Origin: a virus
Direction: 5' to 3' (one strand)
DNA: 20,115 bases
IMG/VR virus record: IMGVR_UViG_3300023171_000045
Location: 1 to 20,115 of that record
The notes beneath the pieces are model-generated. The model was not told the origin of the DNA. It worked only from the letters and a program-made list of their open reading frames with translations, and did not search any database. Shown here one piece after another: positions 1 through 7,885 of the stretch (its first letter is position 1; every line of letters begins with the position of its first letter). A program made the position numbers and the translations under genes.

Positions 1-12
1 ATCTTCTTTCTC

Positions 13-34
13 CCCCCGAGGTGCTGACCGGGGG
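13..34 (+). other. Hairpin just upstream of the terminase genes
   Basis: Five C (13-17) can pair with five G (30-34), and GGT (20-22) with ACC (27-29), leaving a 2-nt bulge and a GCTG loop. It sits directly before the ribosome site of the first gene. No T-run follows, so it is not a standard terminator for + strand transcription. It could be the remains of a terminator or processing site, or chance in GC-rich DNA. No promoter can be recognised in the 53 bases before the first gene. Confidence 0.3.
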
Positions 35-53
35 TCACGCGCGAGGAGCGGTC

Positions 54-410
54 ATGAATGTTGATGCTTCGGTCTCTGTGGAAGCAATGACGCTTGAGGC
101 GATTGCTGCTGCTGAGCATCTAACTCCGATGGACAAGGGCGCGATGCAGGGGCTGGTTGCTTTGGCGCGGAAGATCGATGCGTGGGACACGATCGTTGAC
201 TGGGCTTTGGATGACGTTGCCGACTCTGAGGGTAAGTCTCGGCCGGCGGTTCCTCAGAACGACAACGTGTCTCTCTCTGCGTATCTGAAGTACTGCGACC
301 AGTTGGGGCTTTCTCCTGCTGGCCGAAAGGCGCTTGCTCTGAAGAAGGAGGGCGAGAGTGCCAAGTCCGCAAAGCTCACCGCGCTCCGCGGCGGTAAAGC
401 GACTGGGTAG
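54..410 (+). CDS. terS: Terminase small subunit (P27-like)
   Basis: 118-aa protein likely to be the DNA-recognition subunit of the packaging motor, which guides the large terminase to the concatemeric genome. The C-terminal part holds the stretch NDNVSLSAYLKYCDQLGLSP followed by AGRK (about residues 69-92). A YLKYCDQLGLsPAGRK pattern is typical of P27-type small terminases. The N-terminal half is predicted helical from its Ala/Leu content. The ATG at 54 is chosen because GAGGAG at 43-48 lies 5 nt upstream; a GTG at 21 in the same frame has no such site. The gene ends 53 nt inside the start of the large terminase, the usual coupled arrangement. The family call rests on motif and position. Confidence 0.85.
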   Translation: MNVDASVSVEAMTLEAIAAAEHLTPMDKGAMQGLVALARKIDAWDTIVDWALDDVADSEGKSRPAVPQNDNVSLSAYLKYCDQLGLSPAGRKALALKKEGESAKSAKLTALRGGKATG

Positions 411-1959
411 TGAGACCCCTCGGGTTTTCACTCCACCGTTACGCGAACTGACGCGTGAGACCACTAAGGGTTTTGCGTGCATTGAGTTCGCGGAGGAGAT
501 CCTAGAGATTCATCTCCTGCCGTGGCAGCGCTGGTTGCTGCTGCATGCGCTCGAGCTGCTTGAGGATGGTACGTACCGGTTCCGTACCGTGGTGCTGCTC
601 GTGGCTCGGCAGAACGGGAAGAGCACCCTCATGCTGGTGCTGGCACTGTGGCGCATGTATGCGGATGGTGCACCGCTGGTGATCGGCACCGCTCAGAACT
701 TGGACATTGCTGAGGAATTGTGGACGCAGGCTTACGAGCTTGCCGAGTCTATCCCTGAGCTCGCGGAACTGATCGACGGTGTTGATAAGACCAATGGCAA
801 GAAAGCGTTGCGTCTGACGACCGGTGAGCGGTACAAGGTTGCTGCAGCTTCTAGGCGCGGCGGCCGTGGTCTGTCAGGCGATCTCGTGATCCTTGATGAG
901 TTGCGTGAGCATCAGTCGTGGGATGCGTGGGCTGCTGTCACGAAGACGACGATGGCTCGCCCGTTTGCTCAGGTGTGGGCCGCATCTAACGCTGGCGATG
1001 CGGCGTCGATCGTTCTCCGGTTCCTCCGTGCTGCTGCACACAAACTTCTGGGCGACCCGGATGGTATCAACGCGGACCCTTTGACTGGCGCTCTGCCTAT
1101 CTCTGCTGATGAGGATGACGAGTTGATCGACGAAGACTCCCTCGGGATCTTCGAATGGTCGGCTCCTCCCGGCTGCTCGATCTGGGATCGTGATGGTTGG
1201 GCGATGGCTAACCCGTCGATGGGTCACACCATCACTGAGCGGGCCATTGCATCGGCTGCGAAGACCGACCCTGAGTGGGTGTTCCGCACTGAGGTGCTGT
1301 GCCAGTGGTTCGCCGGCACGACCGATGGCCCGTTCCCTCCCGGTTCGTGGCAGCAGGGCGTGGATGACGAGTCCAAGATTGCGAAGAAGAGCCGCCTAGT
1401 GGCGTGTGTTGACGTTTCCTGGGATCGCTCGATCGCCCACATTGCTTTCGCCGGATTCCGCAAGGATGGCGTTCCCCATGTTGAGATCGTTGCGTCTCGA
1501 GCTGGAACCGACTGGGTTGTCCCGTGGCTGACCTCGAAGGAACGCAAGCGGAAGCCTGACGTTCTAACCTGGCAGCTAAACGGTGCTCCGGTGTCTTCGC
1601 TCACAGAGGATCTGCGGGCCTCAAATCTTGAGATCGTGGAGTGGCAGGGTGGCGAGCTTGCGCGCGCTACCGGCCAGTTCTACGACCTCGTGCGGCAGGT
1701 TGTGCCCGAAGACGATGACGCGAATGCGAAGCCCGGTGTCGTCGGCGTCTACCACCTGTCCCAACCTCTGCTTGATGTGCCTGCCAACACGGCCGTGACG
1801 AAGCCTTCTGCTGACTCATGGTTGTGGGATCGGGCCAAATCTCCCACCGATATTGCCCCGCTTGTGGCTGCTACTGGTGCCGTTTGGGCGCTGCGGCGCG
1901 AGGAATTTGAGTTCTCGTCCGCATACGCCGATGACGATTACGAGTTGATGATCCTGTAA
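358..1959 (+). CDS. terL: Terminase large subunit (ATPase-nuclease)
   Basis: 533-aa packaging motor. An N-terminal ATPase drives DNA into the prohead and a C-terminal RNase H-like nuclease cuts the concatemer. Visible motifs: Walker A ARQNGKST at 83-90 (classic terminase form), Walker B LVILDE at 176-181 with catalytic Glu 181, a coupling-type motif AASNAG at 208-213, and the first nuclease strand VACVDVSWD around 348-356 with Asp 352. A GTG start at 358 is chosen because AAGGAGG at 345-351 lies 6 nt upstream, and no other ATG/GTG/TTG occurs early enough in frame. Its first 53 nt overlap the small terminase gene, implying translational coupling. Length is normal for HK97-like siphophage TerL. 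All key motifs look intact. Confidence 0.96.
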   Translation: MPSPQSSPRSAAVKRLGSETPRVFTPPLRELTRETTKGFACIEFAEEILEIHLLPWQRWLLLHALELLEDGTYRFRTVVLLVARQNGKSTLMLVLALWRMYADGAPLVIGTAQNLDIAEELWTQAYELAESIPELAELIDGVDKTNGKKALRLTTGERYKVAAASRRGGRGLSGDLVILDELREHQSWDAWAAVTKTTMARPFAQVWAASNAGDAASIVLRFLRAAAHKLLGDPDGINADPLTGALPISADEDDELIDEDSLGIFEWSAPPGCSIWDRDGWAMANPSMGHTITERAIASAAKTDPEWVFRTEVLCQWFAGTTDGPFPPGSWQQGVDDESKIAKKSRLVACVDVSWDRSIAHIAFAGFRKDGVPHVEIVASRAGTDWVVPWLTSKERKRKPDVLTWQLNGAPVSSLTEDLRASNLEIVEWQGGELARATGQFYDLVRQVVPEDDDANAKPGVVGVYHLSQPLLDVPANTAVTKPSADSWLWDRAKSPTDIAPLVAATGAVWALRREEFEFSSAYADDDYELMIL

Positions 1960-1968
1960 GGGGGCGAC

Positions 1969-4104
1969 GTGGGTATTCGCGAAGCGTTCGCTGCTCTCCG
2001 AGGCCAGAACTCGGTCTTTCCCAACGTGACCTATGGTCCCGATTTCCAGTCCCGTGTTCTTGGGATGAGTGTTGAGGATCTGTGGCGCACCCAGCCGTAC
2101 CTTCGTACCGTGGTGACGTTCCTCGCGCGGAACATTGCCCAGCTCGGTCTGCACTCGTTTGAGCGCATTTCGGACACGGATCGTCGCCGCCTAAAGGATG
2201 ATGCTCTTCCTCGTCTGCTGGGGACACCGAACCCGAACATGACCACGTATGAGCTGGTGTTTGCGCTGGTCGCTGACATGGCTCTGTATGACGAAGCTTT
2301 CTGGCTTGTCGCTGAAGATGCTGAGTCCAACTCGGGTTGGGCCGTTCAGCCGTTGTCGCCGTCGTGGATCACGTCGCGTGGTGGCGGTTCCGTGTTCGCT
2401 CCTGCATGGATTGAGTTCCAGGCCCCCAACATCATCCGCCCTACCCGGGTCGACATGAAAGACGTGCTGTGGTTCCACGGCTGGAACCCTGGATCTCCGG
2501 GCAGCTCGTCGTCGCCGGTGGAGGCTCTGAAGCAGATCCTTGCTGAGCAGATTCATGCGCAGACTTTCCGTCAGCAGGTGTGGCAGAAGGGTGGTCGCCT
2601 CGGCGGGTACCTGACCCGTCCGGCTGGTGCGAAGTGGGACAAGAAGACCCGCGAGAATTTCCAGCGTCAGTGGCAGGCGAAGTACGCCGGCAATGATGGT
2701 TCCCAGGCTGGTGGGACACCGATCCTCGAGGACGGCATGTCCTACTCGCGGGTGGGTTTCTCTGCCCACGAGGAAGAGTATGTCGAAGGTGCGAAGCTGT
2801 CGTTCTCGACGGTTGCGAGCGTCTATCACGTCAACCCGACGATGATCGGTCTGATCGATAACGCGAACTTCTCGAATGTGCGCGAGTTCCGCAAAATGCT
2901 TTACGGCGACACCCTCGGTTCCACAATCTCAATGATCGAAGACCGAGTGAACACGTTCCTTGTGCCTCGTGTTTCGAAGGCGCAGAACGTGTATGTCGAA
3001 TTCAACATCGACGAGAAGCTGCAGGGCAACTTCGAAGAACAGGCGACAGCGCTTGCTTCTGCAGTAGGCGCACCGATCATGACCCGCAACGAGGGTCGCG
3101 CACTTCGAAACCTCCCCGCAATCGAGGGCGGCGATGATGTCGTGACGCCACTGAACGTCCTTATCGGCGGGCAGTCCTCACCTCGTGACGGTGTGACTGC
3201 GGGTGGTGGGGGTGCTCTTCCCGTTTCTGGGGATGACATCAAGAAGCGCGTGGATGCTGCGGCTGCTTTGATCCGTTCTGGTTTCGACCCGGCGGCAGCT
3301 CTTGAGGCTGCGGGGCTCGACCCGATCAAGCATCTTGGTCTTCTGCCTGTCACTGTGCAGAAGCCCACGGATGAGACGGGCGCGGTCGATGAGTCGCTGG
3401 TGGCTGACATCACCAAGGATCTTGGTGTGCTCCGCCAGGTGAAGGCGCGAGGCATCACTGTGAAAGCTGAAACCCCGGCGTCCTACGTCGAGAAGTCGGC
3501 TGAAGTTCTGCGCGCGTTTTTCAAGCGACAGCGAGCATCCGTGCTCGCCCGTCTCGGAGCTAAAGCTGATGCTGAGTGGTGGGACGCGGGACGTTGGGAC
3601 GGTGAACTCAGCGACGACCTCTACACCCTCGCCGTGATGACCACAACTGAGCTCGGTAAAGCGCAAGCCGCAGAACTCGGGTTCAACCCTGACGACTACG
3701 ACGAGGCACGCACCCTCACCTTCCTTCGGGCGGTTGCTGATTCGCGTGCAGGTGCAGTGAACTCCACCACAAGGGACCGCATCAGTGCGGCGCTCGAGGA
3801 GAACACTGACCCCGCCGAGGTGTTCGACGAAGCCGAAGAGACGCGCTCCATGTCCGGCGCAACCGCCCTTGTGGTGGCTCTGGCAGGGTTTGCGCTCACC
3901 GAGACCGCCACCCAGCTAGTTGGGGAGACCGCCTCGAAGACGTGGGTCACCGGCCCGAAGGCGCGCCCTGAGCATGCGCAGATGGATGGCGAAACGGTCG
4001 GCATCGAGGAGAACTTCTCCAACGGCGCTGCGTGGCCTGGTGACCCTGTGCTGGGTGCTGAGGGTGTCGCTAACTGCAACTGCTCGGTCGAAGTTTCCTT
4101 CTAA
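1969..4104 (+). CDS. Portal protein fused to MuF-like minor capsid domain
   Basis: 711-aa protein. Residues 1 to about 400 read as an HK97-type portal: HVNPTMIGLIDNANFSNVRE at 287-306, a long helical stem after it, and a C-terminal TRNEGRALRNLPAIEGGDD segment (372-390). After a Gly-rich linker (about 401-420), residues about 505-711 look like a MuF/SPP1-gp7-type head morphogenesis domain: helical, then WVTGPKARPEHAQMDGETV (659-677) and a terminal GVANCNCSV with paired Cys 703/705. The portal would form the dodecameric DNA gate at one capsid vertex, with the MuF part facing the interior. GTG 1969 lies 9 nt after the terL stop, behind AAGGGGG. A portal alone is usually 400-500 aa, so the length supports a fusion. 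No frameshift or internal stop separates the two parts. Confidence 0.92.
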   Translation: MGIREAFAALRGQNSVFPNVTYGPDFQSRVLGMSVEDLWRTQPYLRTVVTFLARNIAQLGLHSFERISDTDRRRLKDDALPRLLGTPNPNMTTYELVFALVADMALYDEAFWLVAEDAESNSGWAVQPLSPSWITSRGGGSVFAPAWIEFQAPNIIRPTRVDMKDVLWFHGWNPGSPGSSSSPVEALKQILAEQIHAQTFRQQVWQKGGRLGGYLTRPAGAKWDKKTRENFQRQWQAKYAGNDGSQAGGTPILEDGMSYSRVGFSAHEEEYVEGAKLSFSTVASVYHVNPTMIGLIDNANFSNVREFRKMLYGDTLGSTISMIEDRVNTFLVPRVSKAQNVYVEFNIDEKLQGNFEEQATALASAVGAPIMTRNEGRALRNLPAIEGGDDVVTPLNVLIGGQSSPRDGVTAGGGGALPVSGDDIKKRVDAAAALIRSGFDPAAALEAAGLDPIKHLGLLPVTVQKPTDETGAVDESLVADITKDLGVLRQVKARGITVKAETPASYVEKSAEVLRAFFKRQRASVLARLGAKADAEWWDAGRWDGELSDDLYTLAVMTTTELGKAQAAELGFNPDDYDEARTLTFLRAVADSRAGAVNSTTRDRISAALEENTDPAEVFDEAEETRSMSGATALVVALAGFALTETATQLVGETASKTWVTGPKARPEHAQMDGETVGIEENFSNGAAWPGDPVLGAEGVANCNCSVEVSF

Positions 4105-4125
4105 CCGCTAACCAACCAAGCCGAA

Positions 4126-4153
4126 GGGTCACCCGCGTGGGTGGCCCTTTTTT
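4126..4153 (+). terminator. Intrinsic terminator between portal and protease
   Basis: GGGTCACCC (4126-4134) pairs along its full 9 bp with GGGTGGCCC (4139-4147), with a single G-U pair. The loop is GCGT and six T follow (4148-4153). This is a textbook rho-independent terminator. It lies 22 nt after the portal-MuF stop and 22 nt before the protease ATG. It probably attenuates rather than blocks transcription, because the downstream head genes show no obvious promoter of their own. Confidence 0.88.
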
Positions 4154-4175
4154 CATGCCCACGAAAGGGGCGGTG

Positions 4176-4922
4176 ATGGATACGAAGACTGTACGCGTCG
4201 AGGTGAAGGCCGGCCCGGAAGACGGGCTGGAAGAGGGCCAGTTCCTGGTCTACCCCTCGACATTCACGAAGACCCCCGATTCCTATGGCGACATCGTTGC
4301 CCCGGGCGCGTTCCTCGACACGCTCGCGGAATGGAAGGCGGCCGGGAACACCATCCCTGCCCTCTACGGTCACCGCCTCGATGACCCCGACTTCTTCGTC
4401 GGTGGCGCAATCGACTCCGGTGAGGATGAGCACGGTTGGTGGGTGAAGGGCGAGTTCGATCTCGAGTCGCCTAAGGGCCCGCAGGTCTACCGCCTGGTCA
4501 AGGGTCGCCGGCTCAACCAGCTGTCGTTCGCCTACGACGTGGAGGACGAGGCGTCAGTCGAGCTTGAGGACGGCACAAAAGCCAACGAACTCCGGAAGCT
4601 CAAGGTCTACGAGTTCTCGTTCGTCCCCGTTGGCGCGAATCAAGACACTTCCGTCGTAGCGGTCAAGGCAAACGCCGACGCCATCACAGACGGCATCAAA
4701 GCCGGTCGAGCCATCTCGGCCAAGAACGAGAGCGAACTGCGGAAGGCATACGAGTCAATCGGTGCCGTCCTCTCCGCTCTCGGAACTGATGACCAGGAGA
4801 AAGCCAGCGGTCAAGCAGTGGTCAACGACGAGGAGCCCCAGCGGGCCAAGTCGGAGGAACCGAGCGTCAACCCGTCCGCACGAACCCTGATCGCAGAAGT
4901 ACAACTACTCAGCCTCATTTGA
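4176..4922 (+). CDS. Prohead protease (HK97-type, S78 family)
   Basis: 248-aa maturation protease that cleaves the scaffold part of the capsid protein inside the prohead. Catalytic candidates are His 66 in ALYGHR and Ser 117 in NQLSFAYDV, matching the His and Ser motifs of HK97-type proteases. The core spans about 20-165, including VPVGANQDTSVVAV near its end. The last 80 residues are polar and helical, as in the disposable tail of these enzymes. ATG 4176 is chosen for AAAGGGG at 4164-4170, 5 nt upstream. An in-frame ATG at 4155 and a GTG at 4137 lie in or just beyond the terminator and lack ribosome sites. The capsid gene starts 20 nt downstream. Confidence 0.92.
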   Translation: MDTKTVRVEVKAGPEDGLEEGQFLVYPSTFTKTPDSYGDIVAPGAFLDTLAEWKAAGNTIPALYGHRLDDPDFFVGGAIDSGEDEHGWWVKGEFDLESPKGPQVYRLVKGRRLNQLSFAYDVEDEASVELEDGTKANELRKLKVYEFSFVPVGANQDTSVVAVKANADAITDGIKAGRAISAKNESELRKAYESIGAVLSALGTDDQEKASGQAVVNDEEPQRAKSEEPSVNPSARTLIAEVQLLSLI

Positions 4923-4941
4923 GGCAGGAAGGGGTTCCATC

Positions 4942-6165
4942 GTGAATCTCAAAGAGAAGCGTGCTGCTGCCCTCACGGCAGCGCAGGCGATCGTCGAAGC
5001 CGCAAAGGGCCGCGACATGACCGACACCGAATCCGAGACCCTTGAGGGTCACGTTGCGGAGGTGAAGTCGCTGGACGCGCAGATCGCATCCGCACTCAAG
5101 TCCGCGGCACTGATCTCCTCGCTGGGCGATCTTGCTCCTGAGCAGGTCCACACCACGGCTGTGGTTGACGCCGCAAAGAGCCTTGGCGATCACTTCGTCA
5201 AGCACGCCGGAGACCGCCTCAAGGCCCTCCGTGGCGAGTCTGGTGCCACCGTTTCTGCTCCCGAGTTCAAGGCTGCCACCGACACTCAGGTGACCGGCGC
5301 TGGCGTCTACACGCCCGTGCTCACCGAGTACGACCGCACCATCATCCAGGGCGTCCGGCCCCGGCTTGTGGTTGCTGACCTTCTCGGTTCGGGGACCATC
5401 TCGGGCAACGCCATCAGCTACTTTGTGGAAGGCGCCCTCGAGGGTGCGTTCACGACGGTTGCTGAGGCTGGCGCGAAGCCGCAGCTGCACGTTGTTGACC
5501 CGACCACTGTTGTGGACTCGCTGAAGAAGATCGCTGGGTGGACGAAGTTCTCCGACGAGATGCTTGAGGATCTCGACTTCATCGTCTCGGAGATCAACAA
5601 CCGTCTCATCTACGAGCTGCAGAAGTTCGAGGAGGCACAGCTGCTCAACGGCGCTGGCACCGGTTCGACGGTCCTCGGACTGCTGAACCGTTCCGGTATC
5701 CAGACTGAGGCTCGCGGGACTGTCGCGTCAGGCGACACCGCCGCTGACACGATCTTCCGTGCCATCACGAAGGTGGCGACCGGTTCGGGTCTGGACGCGG
5801 ATGGTCTGGTCATTAACCCGGCCGACTACCAGACGCTGCGTCTCACCAAGGATGTCAACGGCCAGTACTACGGCGGCGGGTTCTTCTCCGGCGCTTACGG
5901 CAACGGCGGTATCCAGGACCAGCCCAACGTGTGGGGTCTGCGCACGGTCGTCAGCCCGGCCATCACCGCAGGCACCGTCCTGGTTGGCGCGTTCGCGCAG
6001 GCCGCAACGGTGTACCGCAAGGGTGGCCTGCGTGTCGAGTCGACGAACTCGCACGCTTCGGACTTCACCTCGAACCTGGTCACGGTTCGGGTGGAGGAGC
6101 GCATCGCTCTCGCGGTCCGCCGCCCCGGTGGTCTCGTGAAGACCACCATCACCGCCGCCCCGTAG
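4942..6165 (+). CDS. Major capsid protein (HK97 fold)
   Basis: 407-aa shell subunit. Residues 1 to about 105 are helical and charged, as expected of the built-in delta/scaffold domain removed by the protease encoded just upstream. The mature part shows YTPVLTEYDRTIIQGVRPRL (123-142), the E-loop-like region SYFVEGALEGAFTTVAEAGA (149-168), KIAGWTKFSDEMLEDLD (186-202), LNGAGTGSTVLGLLNRSG, and a C-terminal NLVTVRVEERIALAVRRPGG stretch typical of HK97-family capsids. GTG 4942 is preceded by AGGAAGGGG (4926-4934). The cleavage point probably lies between residues 95 and 120; the exact bond cannot be read. No separate scaffold gene is present, consistent with a fused delta domain. Confidence 0.95.
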   Translation: MNLKEKRAAALTAAQAIVEAAKGRDMTDTESETLEGHVAEVKSLDAQIASALKSAALISSLGDLAPEQVHTTAVVDAAKSLGDHFVKHAGDRLKALRGESGATVSAPEFKAATDTQVTGAGVYTPVLTEYDRTIIQGVRPRLVVADLLGSGTISGNAISYFVEGALEGAFTTVAEAGAKPQLHVVDPTTVVDSLKKIAGWTKFSDEMLEDLDFIVSEINNRLIYELQKFEEAQLLNGAGTGSTVLGLLNRSGIQTEARGTVASGDTAADTIFRAITKVATGSGLDADGLVINPADYQTLRLTKDVNGQYYGGGFFSGAYGNGGIQDQPNVWGLRTVVSPAITAGTVLVGAFAQAATVYRKGGLRVESTNSHASDFTSNLVTVRVEERIALAVRRPGGLVKTTITAAP

Positions 6166-6176
6166 GTCGGCAATTT

Positions 6177-6202
6177 GGGGGCCGGGTGAAAGCTCGGCCC
6201 CC
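6177..6202 (+). other. Strong hairpin after the capsid gene
   Basis: GGGGGCCGGG (6177-6186) pairs over 10 bp with CTCGGCCCCC (6193-6202), with one G-U pair and a TGAAAG loop. It sits 11 nt after the capsid stop and 10 nt before the ribosome site of the next gene. There is no T-run, so it is more likely an RNA stability or processing element protecting the abundant capsid message, or a weak attenuator, than a full terminator. Confidence 0.6.
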
Positions 6203-6224
6203 TCACAAACTTGGAGGTTTCACC

Positions 6225-6380
6225 GTGAAGGAATACACCGTGGAAATTGGTGGGCTTGAGCACACCGTTCTGCTTACCGATGAGGACGCCAAGCGCATTG
6301 ATGCGAAGGCTGTCACCCCGAAGAACAAGCAGGCAACCCCGAAGAACAAGGCTGATGCCGGACCTCGCAACAGCGGCTGA
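6225..6380 (+). CDS. 51-aa protein of unknown function between capsid and connector
   Basis: Small acidic-to-basic protein. It begins MKEYTVEIGGLEHTVLLTDE, a short beta-type segment, and ends in a Lys/Pro-rich tail with two copies of TPKNK seven residues apart. The GTG start at 6225 is backed by GGAGG at 6213-6217, 7 nt upstream, so translation is likely despite the small size. Its last 26 nt overlap the next gene, which starts inside its second repeat. Small proteins at this place occur in many actinobacterial siphophages and are thought to be head-associated, but I do not recognise a defined family. Decoration or head-completion roles are only guesses from position. Confidence 0.75.
   Translation: MKEYTVEIGGLEHTVLLTDEDAKRIDAKAVTPKNKQATPKNKADAGPRNSG
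6315..6350 (+). repeat. Tandem 15-bp direct repeat inside the 51-aa gene
   Basis: ACCCCGAAGAACAAG occurs identically at 6315-6329 and 6336-6350, a 21-bp (7-codon) period. It encodes TPKNKQA then TPKNKAD. The identity at DNA level suggests a recent slippage duplication. The second copy ends 4 nt before the ATG of the next gene and supplies its weak AAGG ribosome site. Confidence 0.85.
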
Positions 6381-6903
6381 GCTCGCCGCCTACTCGAACG
6401 GCGCGATCTCCCAGACTGACCCTCGGGTGGCACCTGCTTTGGCTGGCGCTTCTGCGGCCATCCGCAATTACTGCGGCTGGCACATCAGCCCGGTGGTCAC
6501 TGAGACGCTCGTCCTCGACGGCCCGGGCGGTCGCCTCCTGTCCCTGCCGACGAAGCACCTCATCAACATCACCTCGTTGATCGAGGACGAAACGACTCTC
6601 GAAGACACCGCGTTTCGATGGTCGGAGGATGGTTCGGTCAAGCGGAACGGGTGCCGTTGGTCTGACGACTTCCGCATCCTCACAGTCACCATCGAGCACG
6701 GCTACGCTACCGCTGAGGATGTGAAGCGCGTGCTGCTTGCCGTTGTCACCCGTGAGCTTTCGTCTCCCACGGGTGCGACCCGCGAGCAGGCCGGTGCCGT
6801 GTCGATCAGCTGGGCGACGACTGCCCCTGGTGTCTCGGGCGGGCTCGCTCTTCTCGCCCATGAGTTCTCCGTCCTGGACGCCTACCGGATTGTGAGTGTC
6901 TGA
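6355..6903 (+). CDS. Head-tail connector (adaptor, gp6/gp15-like)
   Basis: 182-aa protein expected to form the adaptor ring under the portal. Residues 1 to about 45 are helical and end in ASAAIRNYCGWHIS, a pattern common in HK97 gp6/SPP1 gp15-type adaptors. The centre is beta-rich (TLVLDGPGGRLLSLPTKHL), and a helix with KRVLLAVVTRELSSP follows at about 123-140. ATG 6355 lies within the end of the upstream 51-aa gene, with only AAGG nearby, so it is probably translated by coupling. A longer frame reading back to 6247 has no ribosome site and would overlap that gene heavily. The stop TGA shares bases with the next ATG (TGATG). The call rests on motif and gene order. Confidence 0.82.
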   Translation: MPDLATAAELAAYSNGAISQTDPRVAPALAGASAAIRNYCGWHISPVVTETLVLDGPGGRLLSLPTKHLINITSLIEDETTLEDTAFRWSEDGSVKRNGCRWSDDFRILTVTIEHGYATAEDVKRVLLAVVTRELSSPTGATREQAGAVSISWATTAPGVSGGLALLAHEFSVLDAYRIVSV

Positions 6904-7241
6904 TGCTTCCCTCCTTCGCTCGTCAGACCGTTGACCGCATTCGTGCCGCAAGCACTGATGACGGCCACGGCAATGACGAACCGAACTGGGGGGACGCGTC
7001 GGAGATCACGCTCCCAGGCTGCAGCGTCCAGCCTGGGGCCACGGATGAGGTCTTGGCGGGCCGGACGGCCACCCTCATCCAGTGGACGGTCTACGCGCCT
7101 CCTGGTGTTGACGTGCTGGCGACTGACCGCATCCGATACCAAGACGTTGTGTACGAGATCGACGGTGAACCGGCGCGTTGGTCGTCCCCGACCGGAACCC
7201 TCGACCACATCGTTCTTCTGCTGAAGACATGGGAGGGATGA
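6903..7241 (+). CDS. Head-tail stopper / head closure protein
   Basis: 112-aa protein in the slot of the SPP1 gp16-type stopper, which plugs the connector and joins head to tail. It is mostly beta: LPGCSVQPGATDE, ATLIQWTVYAPPGVDVLATD and RIRYQDVVYEIDGEPARWSS, a layout common to stoppers and head-tail adaptors. The ATG overlaps the upstream stop by one base (TGATG), implying coupled translation. The last codons overlap the next gene's start. Family assignment is by size, fold-type pattern and order, not by a catalytic motif. Confidence 0.78.
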   Translation: MLPSFARQTVDRIRAASTDDGHGNDEPNWGDASEITLPGCSVQPGATDEVLAGRTATLIQWTVYAPPGVDVLATDRIRYQDVVYEIDGEPARWSSPTGTLDHIVLLLKTWEG

Positions 7242-7495
7242 TGACGAAATTCAAGCTTGAGATAAACGTCCCCGGATTCAATGAGGCCCGTAACGATCCG
7301 GCGATTCTCTCCGACTTGATGTCCCGCGGCCGGCGCATCGCGTCAGCGGCAGGTGGCGAACCTGACTTCGAGGTCATCGAATCTTCCACAGCCTCGCGTG
7401 CGCGGGTAGTTGTTGTCACCGCGACACCCAAGGCCATGAGGGCCGAGGCCACCGATCGCGCACTGACCAGAGCATTCGAGGCCGGCCGTGGCTGA
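7241..7495 (+). CDS. Neck/tail-completion protein (HK97 gp10-like position)
   Basis: 84-aa protein between stopper and tail terminator, the slot usually held by HK97 gp10-like or minor capsid/neck proteins. Visible features are an N-terminal helix, SRGRRIASAAGGEPDFEVIE, a beta stretch RARVVVVTATPKA, and a C-terminal helix ending AFEAGRG. The GRRIAsaAG...VVTATPkAm pattern recurs in actinophage neck proteins. Two adjacent ATGs exist at 7238 and 7241. The second is preferred because GGAGG (7232-7236) is then 4 nt away rather than 1. It overlaps the stopper stop by one base and the tail terminator start by 8 nt. Confidence 0.72.
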   Translation: MTKFKLEINVPGFNEARNDPAILSDLMSRGRRIASAAGGEPDFEVIESSTASRARVVVVTATPKAMRAEATDRALTRAFEAGRG

Positions 7496-7877
7496 GTACA
7501 TCGGATTCCCCGACGTAGAAGCCGTGGTGATCGGCGTGCTGAACGCCGCACTGACCACACCGTTCGCGGGCGTGAAAGCGTCAACCAAGATCAAGAACCC
7601 TCGACCCTCAGAGTTCGTCCGTTCGATCCGTTCCGGTGGCGCTCGCGAGTCAATCGTCTCCGAGAACGCCACCATCCTGCTCGAGGCTTACGCGGCAACT
7701 GAGACGCGAGCGTTCCAGATCCTCAACTTCTGCCGCGCCGTCCTTTTCGCTCAGGACGACGTGCTCTTCGGCGTGACCGAAATCGGGTCACCCGCAAATC
7801 TTCCCGACCCAACCACATCGCAACTGCGTTACGTGATGACGGTCGGGGTTCGTGTGCGCGGCACAGCAATCGCGTAG
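7488..7877 (+). CDS. Tail terminator protein
   Basis: 129-aa protein placed just before the major tail protein, where tail terminators (lambda gpU/SPP1 gp17 type) lie. These cap the tube when it reaches tape-measure length and dock to the head. Features: an N-terminal helix FPDVEAVVIGVLNAAL, then beta strands and a helix TETRAFQILNFCRAVLFAQD, ending in a strand RYVMTVGVRVRGTAIA. The GTG at 7488 overlaps the upstream gene by 8 nt. No own ribosome site is strong, so coupling is likely. Assigned by order, size and secondary-structure pattern. Confidence 0.8.
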   Translation: MAEYIGFPDVEAVVIGVLNAALTTPFAGVKASTKIKNPRPSEFVRSIRSGGARESIVSENATILLEAYAATETRAFQILNFCRAVLFAQDDVLFGVTEIGSPANLPDPTTSQLRYVMTVGVRVRGTAIA

Positions 7878-7885
7878 CAACACCA

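Noticed and set aside
2191-2829. 212-aa - strand frame inside the portal gene
   Set aside because: Antisense shadow of conserved portal sequence; Arg-rich with no motif or ribosome site.
6315-6350. Tandem repeat as a CRISPR or regulatory array
   Set aside because: Only two 15-bp copies, in coding frame with a 21-bp period; it is a coding slippage repeat.
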